Position numbers and translations under genes: made by a program. Below, piece by piece: positions 1 through 7,990 of a stretch of 64,000 nt of DNA (position 1 is its first letter; every line of letters begins with the position of its first letter). Source of the DNA: Alteromonas sp. RKMC-009 (lineage in GTDB: Bacteria > Pseudomonadota > Gammaproteobacteria > Enterobacterales > Alteromonadaceae); NCBI RefSeq assembly GCF_003584565.2, contig NZ_CP031010.1, positions 372,001-436,000 on the forward strand, in the 5' to 3' direction. The notes under the pieces were generated by a model. The model searched no databases, had not been told where the DNA came from, and saw only the letters and a list, made by a program, of their open reading frames with translations.

Positions 1-859
1 GCAGCACCTTAATGCCCTGATACATAAAGTGGTCAGCATCGCTGGCCGCCGGAGCCATAGCATCGGTCACCAGCATCAGCTTGTCATCACCCTTAAGGCG
101 GATAGCCAGAGTGGCACTTACCGGGTGCACATGCTGATGATCAACAATCAGTCCGCAGTACACATCATCACGGTATAACGCACTGCCTACCACGCCGGGT
201 TCCCGGCTGGTAAGGGCAGACATGGCATTGTAAAGGTGTGTTGCACCGGTCGCACCGGCATCAAAGGCTTTAAAACAGGTGTCTGCATCTGCGTTGGTGT
301 GACCGGCTGATACAATTACGCCGGCGTCCACCAGACGGGTGATGTCTTCAGGAGATACGGTTTCCGGCGCAACGGTAAGCAATACCCGGCCTAAGTCTTT
401 GCGGGTGAACAGGGCAAACTCATCGTCACTCAGGGGGCGGATATGCGCCGCGCTGTGCATGCCCTTTTTCGCCGCAGACAGGTGCGGGCCTTCAAAGTGA
501 ACGCCCGGAATGGCGGCAGGGTCAGCCTTATGCGCTTCAGCAATAGCATCTGCACCGGCAGACATGACGGCAATATCGTCGGTGATCAGCGTAGGCATAA
601 TACTGCCTGTACCGGTAGTCAGGTATGCACGGGACATCTGCAACAACGAATCTGCCACCGGCGCTTCATTAAACTGCACACCACCGCCACCGTTTACCTG
701 AACATCTACCATGGCCGGCATGATCAGGCCATCCAGCACGTCGTGCTGCCCCGACTCAGCATCAGGTGTCACCGACGCAATGCGCCCGTTTTCCACCGTG
801 AATACCACCTTGCTTTGCAGGCGGTAGCCATCAAAAAATTGTGAAGCAAAATAACCCAT
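1..859 (-). CDS. nagA: N-acetylglucosamine-6-phosphate deacetylase, C-terminus off the window
   Basis: Cytoplasmic amidohydrolase that converts GlcNAc-6-P to GlcN-6-P plus acetate. The first 286 codons lie in the window. They contain the NagA hallmarks in order: an early VDVQVNGGGG strand, GVHFEGPHLS with the metal-binding Glu, VSAGHTNA and GATHLYNAMS with metal-binding His residues, DHQHVHP, and VTDAMAP with the catalytic Asp. About 90 C-terminal residues should lie beyond position 1. The ATG at 859 is three bases after the nagB-II stop, so it is the distal gene of a nagX-nagK-nagB-II-nagA run. Family assignment is firm; control by NagR is inferred from the operator at 3945. Confidence 0.95.
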   Translation of the reverse strand, partial: MGYFASQFFDGYRLQSKVVFTVENGRIASVTPDAESGQHDVLDGLIMPAMVDVQVNGGGGVQFNEAPVADSLLQMSRAYLTTGTGSIMPTLITDDIAVMSAGADAIAEAHKADPAAIPGVHFEGPHLSAAKKGMHSAAHIRPLSDDEFALFTRKDLGRVLLTVAPETVSPEDITRLVDAGVIVSAGHTNADADTCFKAFDAGATGATHLYNAMSALTSREPGVVGSALYRDDVYCGLIVDHQHVHPVSATLAIRLKGDDKLMLVTDAMAPAASDADHFMYQGIKVL

Positions 860-862
860 GAA

Positions 863-1864
863 TTAAACCGTTTCCGTGACTTTCTTCAAGCCTACCGGAT
901 TATCCGGGTCCATGTTAAGGGTTCTCGCTGCAATTTCGATATCCAGATAAAAACGCTGCATGATCAGCAGCGGTGCAACCAGCGGATGCACCTCGTCATC
1001 TACTTTCAAAAGCGGAAATACCGGCGCGCCACGGCGCTTCACTTCTTCAATTTGTCCGCTGTGAAAACTGGCTGAAGCATCCGGTACGTGTACGTCAATA
1101 ATGGCTACGCCACGGTTCAGCAAGGCTACCGGTCCGTGCAGAAACTCTGCGCTGCTGAACGCTTCGGCCTGAACGCCAAGTACTTCTTTCATTTTAAGGG
1201 CAATTTCGCGGGATACCGCATAACCAAATGCACGGCCAAGTACTACGCAGCGCTCCATAGGCTGAAGTACCTCAGCAGTAAGTACCGGTGCCTGTGCAAT
1301 GGTATCGTCAAGACGGTCAGGCAAGGCACTCAGTGCTTCGTGCAGTGCCTGGTTGTCTGAGCACGCAGCCACAATGGTCAGCAGGGCATATAAACTGGCG
1401 AGATAACTTTTCGTGGCAGCTACTGCCACTTCCGGGCCGGCTTTAAGGGGCACAAAGAAATCGGCCAGATCTGCCAGCGGTGAGCTTTCATCGTTTACAA
1501 GCGCAACAACCAGTGCGCCTTTTTCCTTCGCCATTTTTGCCTGAGCAAGAATGTCAGGGCTGCGGCCAGATTGGGAAATCACGAACACTAACGCTTTCTG
1601 TAAACGCAGTGACTTACCGAATACACTGTTCACCGACGGTGCTGCGGCGGCTACCGGCAAACCCAGTTCTGTTTCAATAAGGTATTTCCCGAATACACCT
1701 GCGTGGTCAGATGTACCACGGCCAATCATGTAGACAAATTCCGGGTCGTTTTGCTTTATTGCTGCCGCCAGCGCGGTGATTTGCGCTGCGTTGTCTCGTA
1801 ATTGTGTGCGGAAAACGTCAGGGGTCTGCGACGCTTCAGCAGCCATTTTTGTTGCGTGTGCCAT
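863..1864 (-). CDS. nagB-II: SIS-domain glucosamine-6-phosphate deaminase NagB-II
   Basis: 333 aa with two SIS (sugar isomerase) domains. GRGTSDHAG near residue 49 and SQSGRSPD near residue 97 form the first phosphosugar site, and a second SIS domain follows from about residue 190. Known Shewanella and Alteromonas NagB-II proteins replace enterobacterial NagB and convert GlcN-6-P to fructose-6-P plus ammonia. It resembles the isomerase half of GlmS but has no glutaminase domain, which fits a catabolic role. The start is clear: AAGGAGG lies five bases before the ATG. It abuts the nagK stop with no spacer. Related AgaS-type isomerases are the alternative, but the nagA/nagK context favours NagB-II. 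Confidence 0.9.
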   Translation of the reverse strand: MAHATKMAAEASQTPDVFRTQLRDNAAQITALAAAIKQNDPEFVYMIGRGTSDHAGVFGKYLIETELGLPVAAAAPSVNSVFGKSLRLQKALVFVISQSGRSPDILAQAKMAKEKGALVVALVNDESSPLADLADFFVPLKAGPEVAVAATKSYLASLYALLTIVAACSDNQALHEALSALPDRLDDTIAQAPVLTAEVLQPMERCVVLGRAFGYAVSREIALKMKEVLGVQAEAFSSAEFLHGPVALLNRGVAIIDVHVPDASASFHSGQIEEVKRRGAPVFPLLKVDDEVHPLVAPLLIMQRFYLDIEIAARTLNMDPDNPVGLKKVTETV

Positions 1865-2746
1865 TCAGGCCTCCTTAAATGCCTGCCGTGCCAGCGAAAC
1901 CGCACCGTATTCAGGGGAACACAATGCGGGGCTCAGCAGCCGTTGAATAGTATCAGGGATCTGGCTGCTCCAGTACGATGCCAGTCCGCCAATCATGGTG
2001 ATACGCCGTGCATCCAGCGCCTGTAATCTTGTCAGTATTTTGGTGAGGTACTCAGTACCTTCACTAATGATGGCCTGCGCACCGGCGTTATTCTGCTTCG
2101 CAAAGTCCAGTACCAGCGGTGCCAGTGCGGCGTAATCACCGGAGCGGTAGTGCAGGGCCTTCGCAACAATATCTTCCGGTGTTATTACGTTAAGTTGCTG
2201 ACACACCGCCTCCGTGAAATCACAAACCGGTTGTAACGCATCCATCGCTTCCAGGGTGTGGCTGATTGCCCGCCAGCCCAGCCAGGCGCCACCGGCCTTA
2301 TCGCCCAGCGGGAATCCGTGACCGCCAATACAGGTATGCACATCATTCACGCTGGCAAAGGCAGAACTGCCCGTGCCGGTAATTAAAATGGCACCTTCAC
2401 TGCCACCGTGTGCGCCGGTGCAGGCAATATGTAAATCAGTAGTAATCATTGTACTGGCAAAGGGAAGCTGCCACTCTTCTGCAACCTTCCGGTAGGCCGG
2501 AATGTTCACCCCGGCCAGTCCCAGGCAGGCATGTACCTGTGACAGTGCCTCTGCCGTCAGTCCGGCTTCCTTTACCGCTTGCATCGCAGCGGCATTCACC
2601 GAGTTATATGCTGTCTCTGCAGATTGCGCAGGATTAGACGGGCCGGAAAGCCCTTCGCCAAGCAGTTCGCCGTTCAGGGATTCAAGGCGGGCTTTACATT
2701 TAGTGCCGCCGCCATCGATACCAAGAAAATACTGTTGCTGAATCAC
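1865..2746 (-). CDS. nagK: N-acetylglucosamine kinase, BadF/BadG family
   Basis: 293 aa kinase of the BadF/BadG/BcrA/BcrD ATPase (ASKHA) fold. The N-terminal phosphate-1 motif FLGIDGGGTKCK is clear, and ITGTGSSAFA near residue 122 plus GDKAGGAWLG near residue 147 complete the nucleotide and sugar site. It would phosphorylate free GlcNAc to GlcNAc-6-P for NagA, as shown for the Shewanella-type pathway that has no PTS. The start is GTG at 2746; no in-frame ATG precedes the phosphate motif. The stop is directly followed by the nagB-II ATG, indicating one mRNA. Confidence 0.9.
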   Translation of the reverse strand: MIQQQYFLGIDGGGTKCKARLESLNGELLGEGLSGPSNPAQSAETAYNSVNAAAMQAVKEAGLTAEALSQVHACLGLAGVNIPAYRKVAEEWQLPFASTMITTDLHIACTGAHGGSEGAILITGTGSSAFASVNDVHTCIGGHGFPLGDKAGGAWLGWRAISHTLEAMDALQPVCDFTEAVCQQLNVITPEDIVAKALHYRSGDYAALAPLVLDFAKQNNAGAQAIISEGTEYLTKILTRLQALDARRITMIGGLASYWSSQIPDTIQRLLSPALCSPEYGAVSLARQAFKEA

Positions 2747-2801
2747 TCACGGGTTCCTTGCTGTTGGATAGATAAAATAGAGAATAAAAAAAGGTGAAAG
2801 A

Positions 2802-3899
2802 TCAGATTTTGATAAAAATCTGTTTGCGGTAGAGCCAGTACACGGGAATAAAACAAATACCCACAAACATCACTACCCAGGTAGTGGCACTGGCAAATTC
2901 GCTGAAGCCTGCCTGCAAAGACCACTCAACCCATGCCGCGTGGACAGATGTGCCGGCTATTTCCCAGTCCAGACACTTCTCGATAATGACGTGCAGCACA
3001 TAGGCGGTGATCGCATTGGCGCCAAAGATGACCGGAATGGCCGTGCCGGCACGATGACCTTTAATGTCGGTGTACCACACCATTACCGCCAGAATCATTG
3101 CGCCGATCCCGCCGGTGGCTAGCACGAAGGAACTGGACCAGATTTGCTTGATGAACGGAAAGCCCAGGCTCCATACACAACCGGCACAAAAGGTGAGAAA
3201 GCCGAATAGGAAAAGATGCATCACGGCGTCTCTTAACTCACCTTTGGCGGCGATGATTATGCGGCCCATGAGAATACCCATGATGCCGGTAACCACAGAA
3301 GGGAAGGTGCTGAGTAAACCTTCAGGATCCCATTCACCACGCCACAACATGCCGGGCATGAATCTGTCGAACCAGTTAATAATATTCTCGCCCCGTTCAA
3401 GATGACCGGCGGGTAAACCCGGAGCCGGCACAAACAGCACAAACAGCCAGTACAGCACCAGCAGGGCAATGCCGGTTTTAATAATCGTACGTACAGAGCA
3501 GTAAACCGCCAGATAGCAGCACACCAGATAGACAACTGCGATACGTTGCAACACGCCAAGAATACGAACCTGCTCGAAGTGGGTGTAGAACAGGTTCACC
3601 ACTAATCCCAGGGCGAACATGATGCAGGTGCGTTTCCACACTTTTTGCAGCACAGGTTTCAGATTGGGGGAATCAGCATGAATATTCTTAAAGCCTAAGC
3701 TGATTGCCACACCCACAATGAGGATGAAAAAGGGAAATATCAGGTCGGCAAAGTGAATGCCGTCCCAGTATGCATGGGACAACTCACCATAGGTATTCGG
3801 ACTGTTTGCCACAATCATGGCCATGATAGTCAGGCCGCGGAATACGTCCAGCGACAATAAACGGTTTTTCTTTTCGGTGTTATCAGCCGTGTTTGTCAT
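2802..3899 (-). CDS. nagX: NagX, inner-membrane acyltransferase-like protein (HGSNAT/DUF5009 family)
   Basis: 365 aa polytopic membrane protein with roughly ten hydrophobic helices. It opens with the family signature LLSLDVFRGLTI. It belongs to the group that includes bacterial NagX and human heparan-alpha-glucosaminide N-acetyltransferase (HGSNAT), which acetylates terminal alpha-GlcN across a membrane. In Alteromonadales nag clusters NagX is common, but its exact reaction is not settled. I chose the ATG at 3899 over the in-frame TTG at 3905 because AAGAAG lies about nine bases upstream. It is the first gene of the left-going nag operon, and a NagR-like operator lies about 46 bases upstream. 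The GH89 gene in the same locus makes an acetylation role attractive (see findings). Confidence 0.85.
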   Translation of the reverse strand: MTNTADNTEKKNRLLSLDVFRGLTIMAMIVANSPNTYGELSHAYWDGIHFADLIFPFFILIVGVAISLGFKNIHADSPNLKPVLQKVWKRTCIMFALGLVVNLFYTHFEQVRILGVLQRIAVVYLVCCYLAVYCSVRTIIKTGIALLVLYWLFVLFVPAPGLPAGHLERGENIINWFDRFMPGMLWRGEWDPEGLLSTFPSVVTGIMGILMGRIIIAAKGELRDAVMHLFLFGFLTFCAGCVWSLGFPFIKQIWSSSFVLATGGIGAMILAVMVWYTDIKGHRAGTAIPVIFGANAITAYVLHVIIEKCLDWEIAGTSVHAAWVEWSLQAGFSEFASATTWVVMFVGICFIPVYWLYRKQIFIKI

Positions 3900-3944
3900 G
3901 ATCAACTGCTTCTTTAGTAATCAGGGTTTTTACGTTAACCTTGC

Positions 3945-3962
3945 TTTGTCAACGTTGTCAAA
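3945..3962. promoter_or_regulatory. Predicted NagR operator between nagX and nagR
   Basis: The minus strand reads TTTGACAACGTTGACAAA, an imperfect LacI-type palindrome centred on AACGTT (8 of 9 positions symmetrical). The 16-mer TTTGACAACGTTGACA recurs exactly, in the other orientation, upstream of the TBDR at 5294. It lies between the divergent nagX operon and nagR, so it could control both. LacI family proteins bind CG-centred palindromes like this; assignment to the adjacent NagR is inference. Confidence 0.75.
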
Positions 3963-4072
3963 TGTTATTTTGGTGGAATAAAATACGATAAGACAGGGGA
4001 ATGGCAGGACAGGAATGTTGCGGGCCGTCTCCATAGCCTTTATGCTCCTGAAAGACAGGAATTTTTTTGATC

Positions 4073-5104
4073 ATGGCAGTCACTATGAAGAAGCCGACAA
4101 TTAAGGATGTGGCCAAGTTAGCGGGGGTTTCCTTTAAAACCGTTTCCCGTGTGGTCAACAACGAAGCCAGCGTCAGCGATGAAGTACGCACCAAAGTGCA
4201 GGAATGTATTCAGAAATTGAATTATCAGCCTAATCACACTGCACGTACCATGCGCAAAGCGCCTTTCTCACTGGCGTTCGTGTACGACAACCCGAACAGT
4301 CACTATGTGATTGAAATGCAGAACGGCATCATTTCAGAGTGCCGCAAGCGCGGGTTCGAACTGGTTATTCATCCCACCGACTCCCGTTCCGAAGAAGTGG
4401 GTAAAGAGCTGGCGGCCATGATTGGTTCAAATCAGATAGGCGGGGTGATTCTTACGCCCCCGTTATCCGAAAACCGTGAACTGGTTACTTTTCTGCTGAA
4501 CCGTGATGCCAAGGTTGTACGCATCCTGTCCGGTTCTGAAGCGCCGGATACACTTGCCCCGGTGGTCCATGTGGACGATGTGGAGGCCAGCCGTAAAATG
4601 ACAGACTACCTGCTTGATCTCGGACACAAGCGTATTGCGTTTCTGGGCTATCATGCCTCTCATGAATCCAGCCTCGGCCGCCTGCGTGGTTTTCGTGAAG
4701 CCCACGAAGCACGGGGTCTGGCAGTGGATAAGAACCTCATCGTAGACGGCGAATTTACCTTTGATTCGGGTATGGCGATGACGAAACAGGTTCTCAGTAA
4801 TGACAATAAACCCACCGCTATTTTTGCATGTAACGACGAAATCGCAGCCGGTGCAGTGTTCATGGTGCGCCTGAATCAGCTGCGTGTTCCGGAAGATGTT
4901 TCCGTGGCCGGATTCGAGAATAGTCCGTTTTCAATTCAAACCTGGCCACACCTCACTACCATCAATCAGCCAAATTTTGATATCGCCGCTTCCGCCGCCG
5001 AAATGGTGATCAAGATGATGCAGGCGAAAGATGTTCACACCGTGGAATCTAAAGGCTTCAGCCTCGAACTGGTGGTCAGAGATTCCGCTGCGCCGCTGAA
5101 TTAA
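4073..5104 (+). CDS. nagR: LacI-family transcriptional regulator of the GlcNAc locus
   Basis: 343 aa. An N-terminal LacI helix-turn-helix (PTIKDVAKLAGVSFKTVSRV) with a hinge helix is followed by a periplasmic-binding-protein-like effector domain. It sits between the nag catabolic operon and the TBDR/GH89 pair, the position of the Shewanella-type GlcNAc regulator NagR, whose family responds to GlcNAc pathway intermediates. The start is uncertain: ATG 4073 is chosen, TTG 4067 is better spaced from AGGA at 4057, and ATG 4085 is also possible. All three leave the HTH intact. Two copies of a palindromic operator flank the gene, at 3945 and 5153. Confidence 0.88.
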   Translation: MAVTMKKPTIKDVAKLAGVSFKTVSRVVNNEASVSDEVRTKVQECIQKLNYQPNHTARTMRKAPFSLAFVYDNPNSHYVIEMQNGIISECRKRGFELVIHPTDSRSEEVGKELAAMIGSNQIGGVILTPPLSENRELVTFLLNRDAKVVRILSGSEAPDTLAPVVHVDDVEASRKMTDYLLDLGHKRIAFLGYHASHESSLGRLRGFREAHEARGLAVDKNLIVDGEFTFDSGMAMTKQVLSNDNKPTAIFACNDEIAAGAVFMVRLNQLRVPEDVSVAGFENSPFSIQTWPHLTTINQPNFDIAASAAEMVIKMMQAKDVHTVESKGFSLELVVRDSAAPLN

Positions 5105-5152
5105 TTTTCTGATATTCCGGAACAACCGTGTCATAAATTTTTCATTTTGATG

Positions 5153-5182
5153 TTTGACAACGTTGACACGCGGTGATAGCGT
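5153..5182 (+). promoter_or_regulatory. Predicted promoter with NagR operator for the nag TBDR
   Basis: TTTGACAACGTTGACA at 5153-5168 is identical to the sequence at 3945-3962 on the other strand. It contains a consensus -35 (TTGACA, 5154-5159). After a 17-base spacer comes TGATAGCGT, a weak -10 with an extended TG. The operator would cover the -35 and half the spacer, so bound repressor should block RNA polymerase. This leaves about 110 bases of leader before the ATG at 5294. The promoter call is inference from spacing. Confidence 0.6.
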
Positions 5183-5293
5183 CAAAAACAGGATGATGAA
5201 AAAATCACCGTAAAACAAAAATAAAAGAAAACATATTCAGCGACGTTGCCTGAAGCTGAAACGATAAAAGTGTTGAACTGATGGGAAACGCAA

Positions 5294-7933
5294 ATGAACT
5301 ATGCACTTCCGAAGAAAACCCTCATTGCCAGCGCGCTGCTCTGTGCTCTGAACCCTGTTGCTTTTGCGCAGGAAACTGCAACGCCTGATGAAGACCAGAT
5401 TGAACGCATCGACGTGACCTACCGCTCCAGCCTTGTGCAGGCAGCGGCTATCAAGCGTGATGAAACCAAAGTTGCCGATATCATCACCTCAGAAGATATC
5501 GGTAAATTCCCCACCGAGAACATTGCTGAAGCTATTCAGCGTATTCCCGGTGTACAGATTTCCAACATTAACGGTCGCGGCTCCACGATCAGTGTTCGTG
5601 GTTTAGGTGCGCAATATGCCCGGACGACCGTTAATGGTCAGACAATGGCAAACGCCGATTTCACCGGCGGTTTCCGTTACGACATTATTCAGTCAGAACT
5701 GGCTTCAGCCATCTCGGTGATTAAATCTCCCAGCGCTGACATGGACACCGGTGGTTTATCCGGCACAATTAACATCGATACTACCAAGCCACTGTCTTAC
5801 GGTGAGCGTAAAATTGTGGCATCGGTAAAAGGTCAGTATTCAGAATTTTCACCTACTGACGATGTTACGCCGAAAGGAAACATTACCTATATCGATCAGT
5901 TTGCTGACGATACCGTGGGCATTTTCCTGAACGCCGGTTATCAGGAACTGGATGACCGCGTAGATAACTTCTGGATGGGCCGCTGGTTCCAGGACGACGA
6001 AGGCAATGATTATCCACGCCGTCCCCGTTACCGTCGTATCGACCGTGAAACCAAGCGTTATCTGATGAACGGTGCCGTGCAGTGGCGTCCGACTGACAGC
6101 TTTGAAACCACGTTTACCGCCATTTATGCCGACGACGATACTTATCAGGATTTGAACCAGCAGGTATTCCTGTTCGACCGTGATGACATCACCCTGCTTG
6201 GCGATCCGGTAGGCGGCGTATACACCAATGTGAGAATTGATGACTTCACGCTGGAAAATAACCGTCAGATTGAAGAAAAAGGCGCGACCAGTAAAGCCTT
6301 TACCTTGCAGTCTAAATACGAAACGGAAAACTGGATAATTTCAGGCGTGGCGCACTATACAGCCGGTGATGCTACAGAAAGCGAAGAAGCCGCTATTCTG
6401 GCAACCACCGTGTCTGCCACCATGGATATTTCCGACAGCAGCAACGTTATTTTCGATGTGGATGAAGATCTCACCGACCCGGCGCTGTATCCCTACGACA
6501 TGCCCCGTAACGAATACCCGAACGGTGCAACCCGGATTGTGGATACCTCCGAAAAGGCCCTGCAATTTGATGCTGAACGCATTCTCGACGGCGACATTTT
6601 CACGTCTTTCGCATTCGGCGTGAAGTACCGTCAGGAAGAGTTTAACCGCGAAGTATACCGTACAGACCGTTTCGCCATTGGTGATGCAGACCCTGCAGAC
6701 TTACCGCTGATGTCTGAATATAACTTCATGGTGACGGACTTCCTCGATAATCAGATGTCTATTCAGCATGCCTGGATTGCACCGGATATTCAGGCTTACC
6801 GCGATGCGCTGGTAGCTGAGGGTGTAACCATTCCTACCTTCTTTGCGGCCCAGTCGTCTTACGGTATCGAACGTGACATTTTGTCGTTCTATTCCGAGCT
6901 TGAGTTCGACACCATGTTAGGTGATTTCCCGTTCCGCGGTAATTTCGGCGGACGTTACGAAACCACAGACCGGACTATCAATACTTACCTCACCGGTGAG
7001 CAGAATCCGGATAACGAAGAAATTCGCATGGTGGTGGGTGAATACGATATCGATTATGACTACACCAACTTCCTGCCCAGCATGAACCTGGTGTTAGAGC
7101 TCACCGATGAAGTACAGGCCCGTTTTGCGGCAGCAAAAGTGCTGGTGCGTCCTATTCTGACGTCCAATACACAAATTGCCGCTTCAGAAACCTCAGCGTC
7201 TAACTCCTTCGGTACCACTACTTACACCATCGATCTGGGTCAGCCGGAAATGAAGGCAATGACCGCAGACCAGGCAGATTTAGGTCTGGAATGGTACTAC
7301 GGTGAAGGTGACAGCCTGGCGTTAACCCTGTTCTGGAAAGAAATTAAGAACGGCTCTGTCACCGAGTTTGTTTGTCCGGACAGTTATGACGGCGTGGCAC
7401 TGAGCGGCACGGCAGCAGACTGTACCGACAATGAAGGTAATATTTATGAGATTACCAGCACCTACAACGATGACTCAGGTACCACCATCAAAGGTTATGA
7501 GCTTGGTTGGAACCAGGGACTGGACGAATGGCTGCCCATCAAAGGTTTTGGTTTCTCGGCAAACTACACCTTTATTGATGCGGAAGACGGTGAAGATTTT
7601 GTACTGACCAATTCTTCTGAAGAAACCTGGAACTTCATCGGCTACTGGGAAAATGAAGTGTTCAGCGCGCGGGTCGCACTGAACCACCGCAGCCCGTATA
7701 TTCAGGACAGCAACGATGCGTTCTTTGCCCGAGAAGGTCGTGTGGTAGATGGCCGCGATCAAATAGACGTGGTACTGAGCTACAACGTGACTGAAGAACT
7801 GAACCTGCGTTTCGGCGCGCTGAATATTAACGGTAACGATGAAGAAGCCTACTACACCGATGAGAAGCCGGTCTGGCAGACCACCAGTGTACTGGGTACA
7901 AGCTACTACCTGAGTGCAATGTACTCGTTTTAA
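5294..7933 (+). CDS. TonB-dependent receptor, probable GlcNAc-glycan importer
   Basis: 879 aa outer-membrane receptor. The signal peptide ends near AFAQ (about residue 25). There is a plug domain (DIGKFPTENIAEAIQRIPGV, then GRGSTISVRGLG) and a long beta-barrel ending in the aromatic YLSAMYSF that BamA recognises. The plug is of the Xanthomonas/Caulobacter oligosaccharide-receptor type. It should take up amino-sugar oligosaccharides with energy from TonB-ExbBD. Substrate is inferred from the NagR-like operator upstream and from the GH89 enzyme downstream, not from the barrel. No STN signalling domain is present. It is followed within nine bases by an intrinsic terminator. Confidence 0.92.
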   Translation: MNYALPKKTLIASALLCALNPVAFAQETATPDEDQIERIDVTYRSSLVQAAAIKRDETKVADIITSEDIGKFPTENIAEAIQRIPGVQISNINGRGSTISVRGLGAQYARTTVNGQTMANADFTGGFRYDIIQSELASAISVIKSPSADMDTGGLSGTINIDTTKPLSYGERKIVASVKGQYSEFSPTDDVTPKGNITYIDQFADDTVGIFLNAGYQELDDRVDNFWMGRWFQDDEGNDYPRRPRYRRIDRETKRYLMNGAVQWRPTDSFETTFTAIYADDDTYQDLNQQVFLFDRDDITLLGDPVGGVYTNVRIDDFTLENNRQIEEKGATSKAFTLQSKYETENWIISGVAHYTAGDATESEEAAILATTVSATMDISDSSNVIFDVDEDLTDPALYPYDMPRNEYPNGATRIVDTSEKALQFDAERILDGDIFTSFAFGVKYRQEEFNREVYRTDRFAIGDADPADLPLMSEYNFMVTDFLDNQMSIQHAWIAPDIQAYRDALVAEGVTIPTFFAAQSSYGIERDILSFYSELEFDTMLGDFPFRGNFGGRYETTDRTINTYLTGEQNPDNEEIRMVVGEYDIDYDYTNFLPSMNLVLELTDEVQARFAAAKVLVRPILTSNTQIAASETSASNSFGTTTYTIDLGQPEMKAMTADQADLGLEWYYGEGDSLALTLFWKEIKNGSVTEFVCPDSYDGVALSGTAADCTDNEGNIYEITSTYNDDSGTTIKGYELGWNQGLDEWLPIKGFGFSANYTFIDAEDGEDFVLTNSSEETWNFIGYWENEVFSARVALNHRSPYIQDSNDAFFAREGRVVDGRDQIDVVLSYNVTEELNLRFGALNINGNDEEAYYTDEKPVWQTTSVLGTSYYLSAMYSF

Positions 7934-7942
7934 AAACGCGGT

Positions 7943-7976
7943 GTGCGCTGCCTGTTAACGCAGCGCACGTTTTTTT
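7943..7976 (+). terminator. Intrinsic terminator between TBDR and GH89 gene
   Basis: A nine-base-pair GC-rich stem (GTGCGCTGC at 7943-7951, GCAGCGCAC at 7960-7968) with an eight-base loop is followed by a seven-T run. Only 14 bases separate the T-run from the GH89 start codon at 7991, with AGGA at 7979-7982 between them, so no promoter fits downstream. GH89 expression therefore seems to need read-through or 3'-end processing here. Confidence 0.85.
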
Positions 7977-7990
7977 ACAGGATAAAATCA

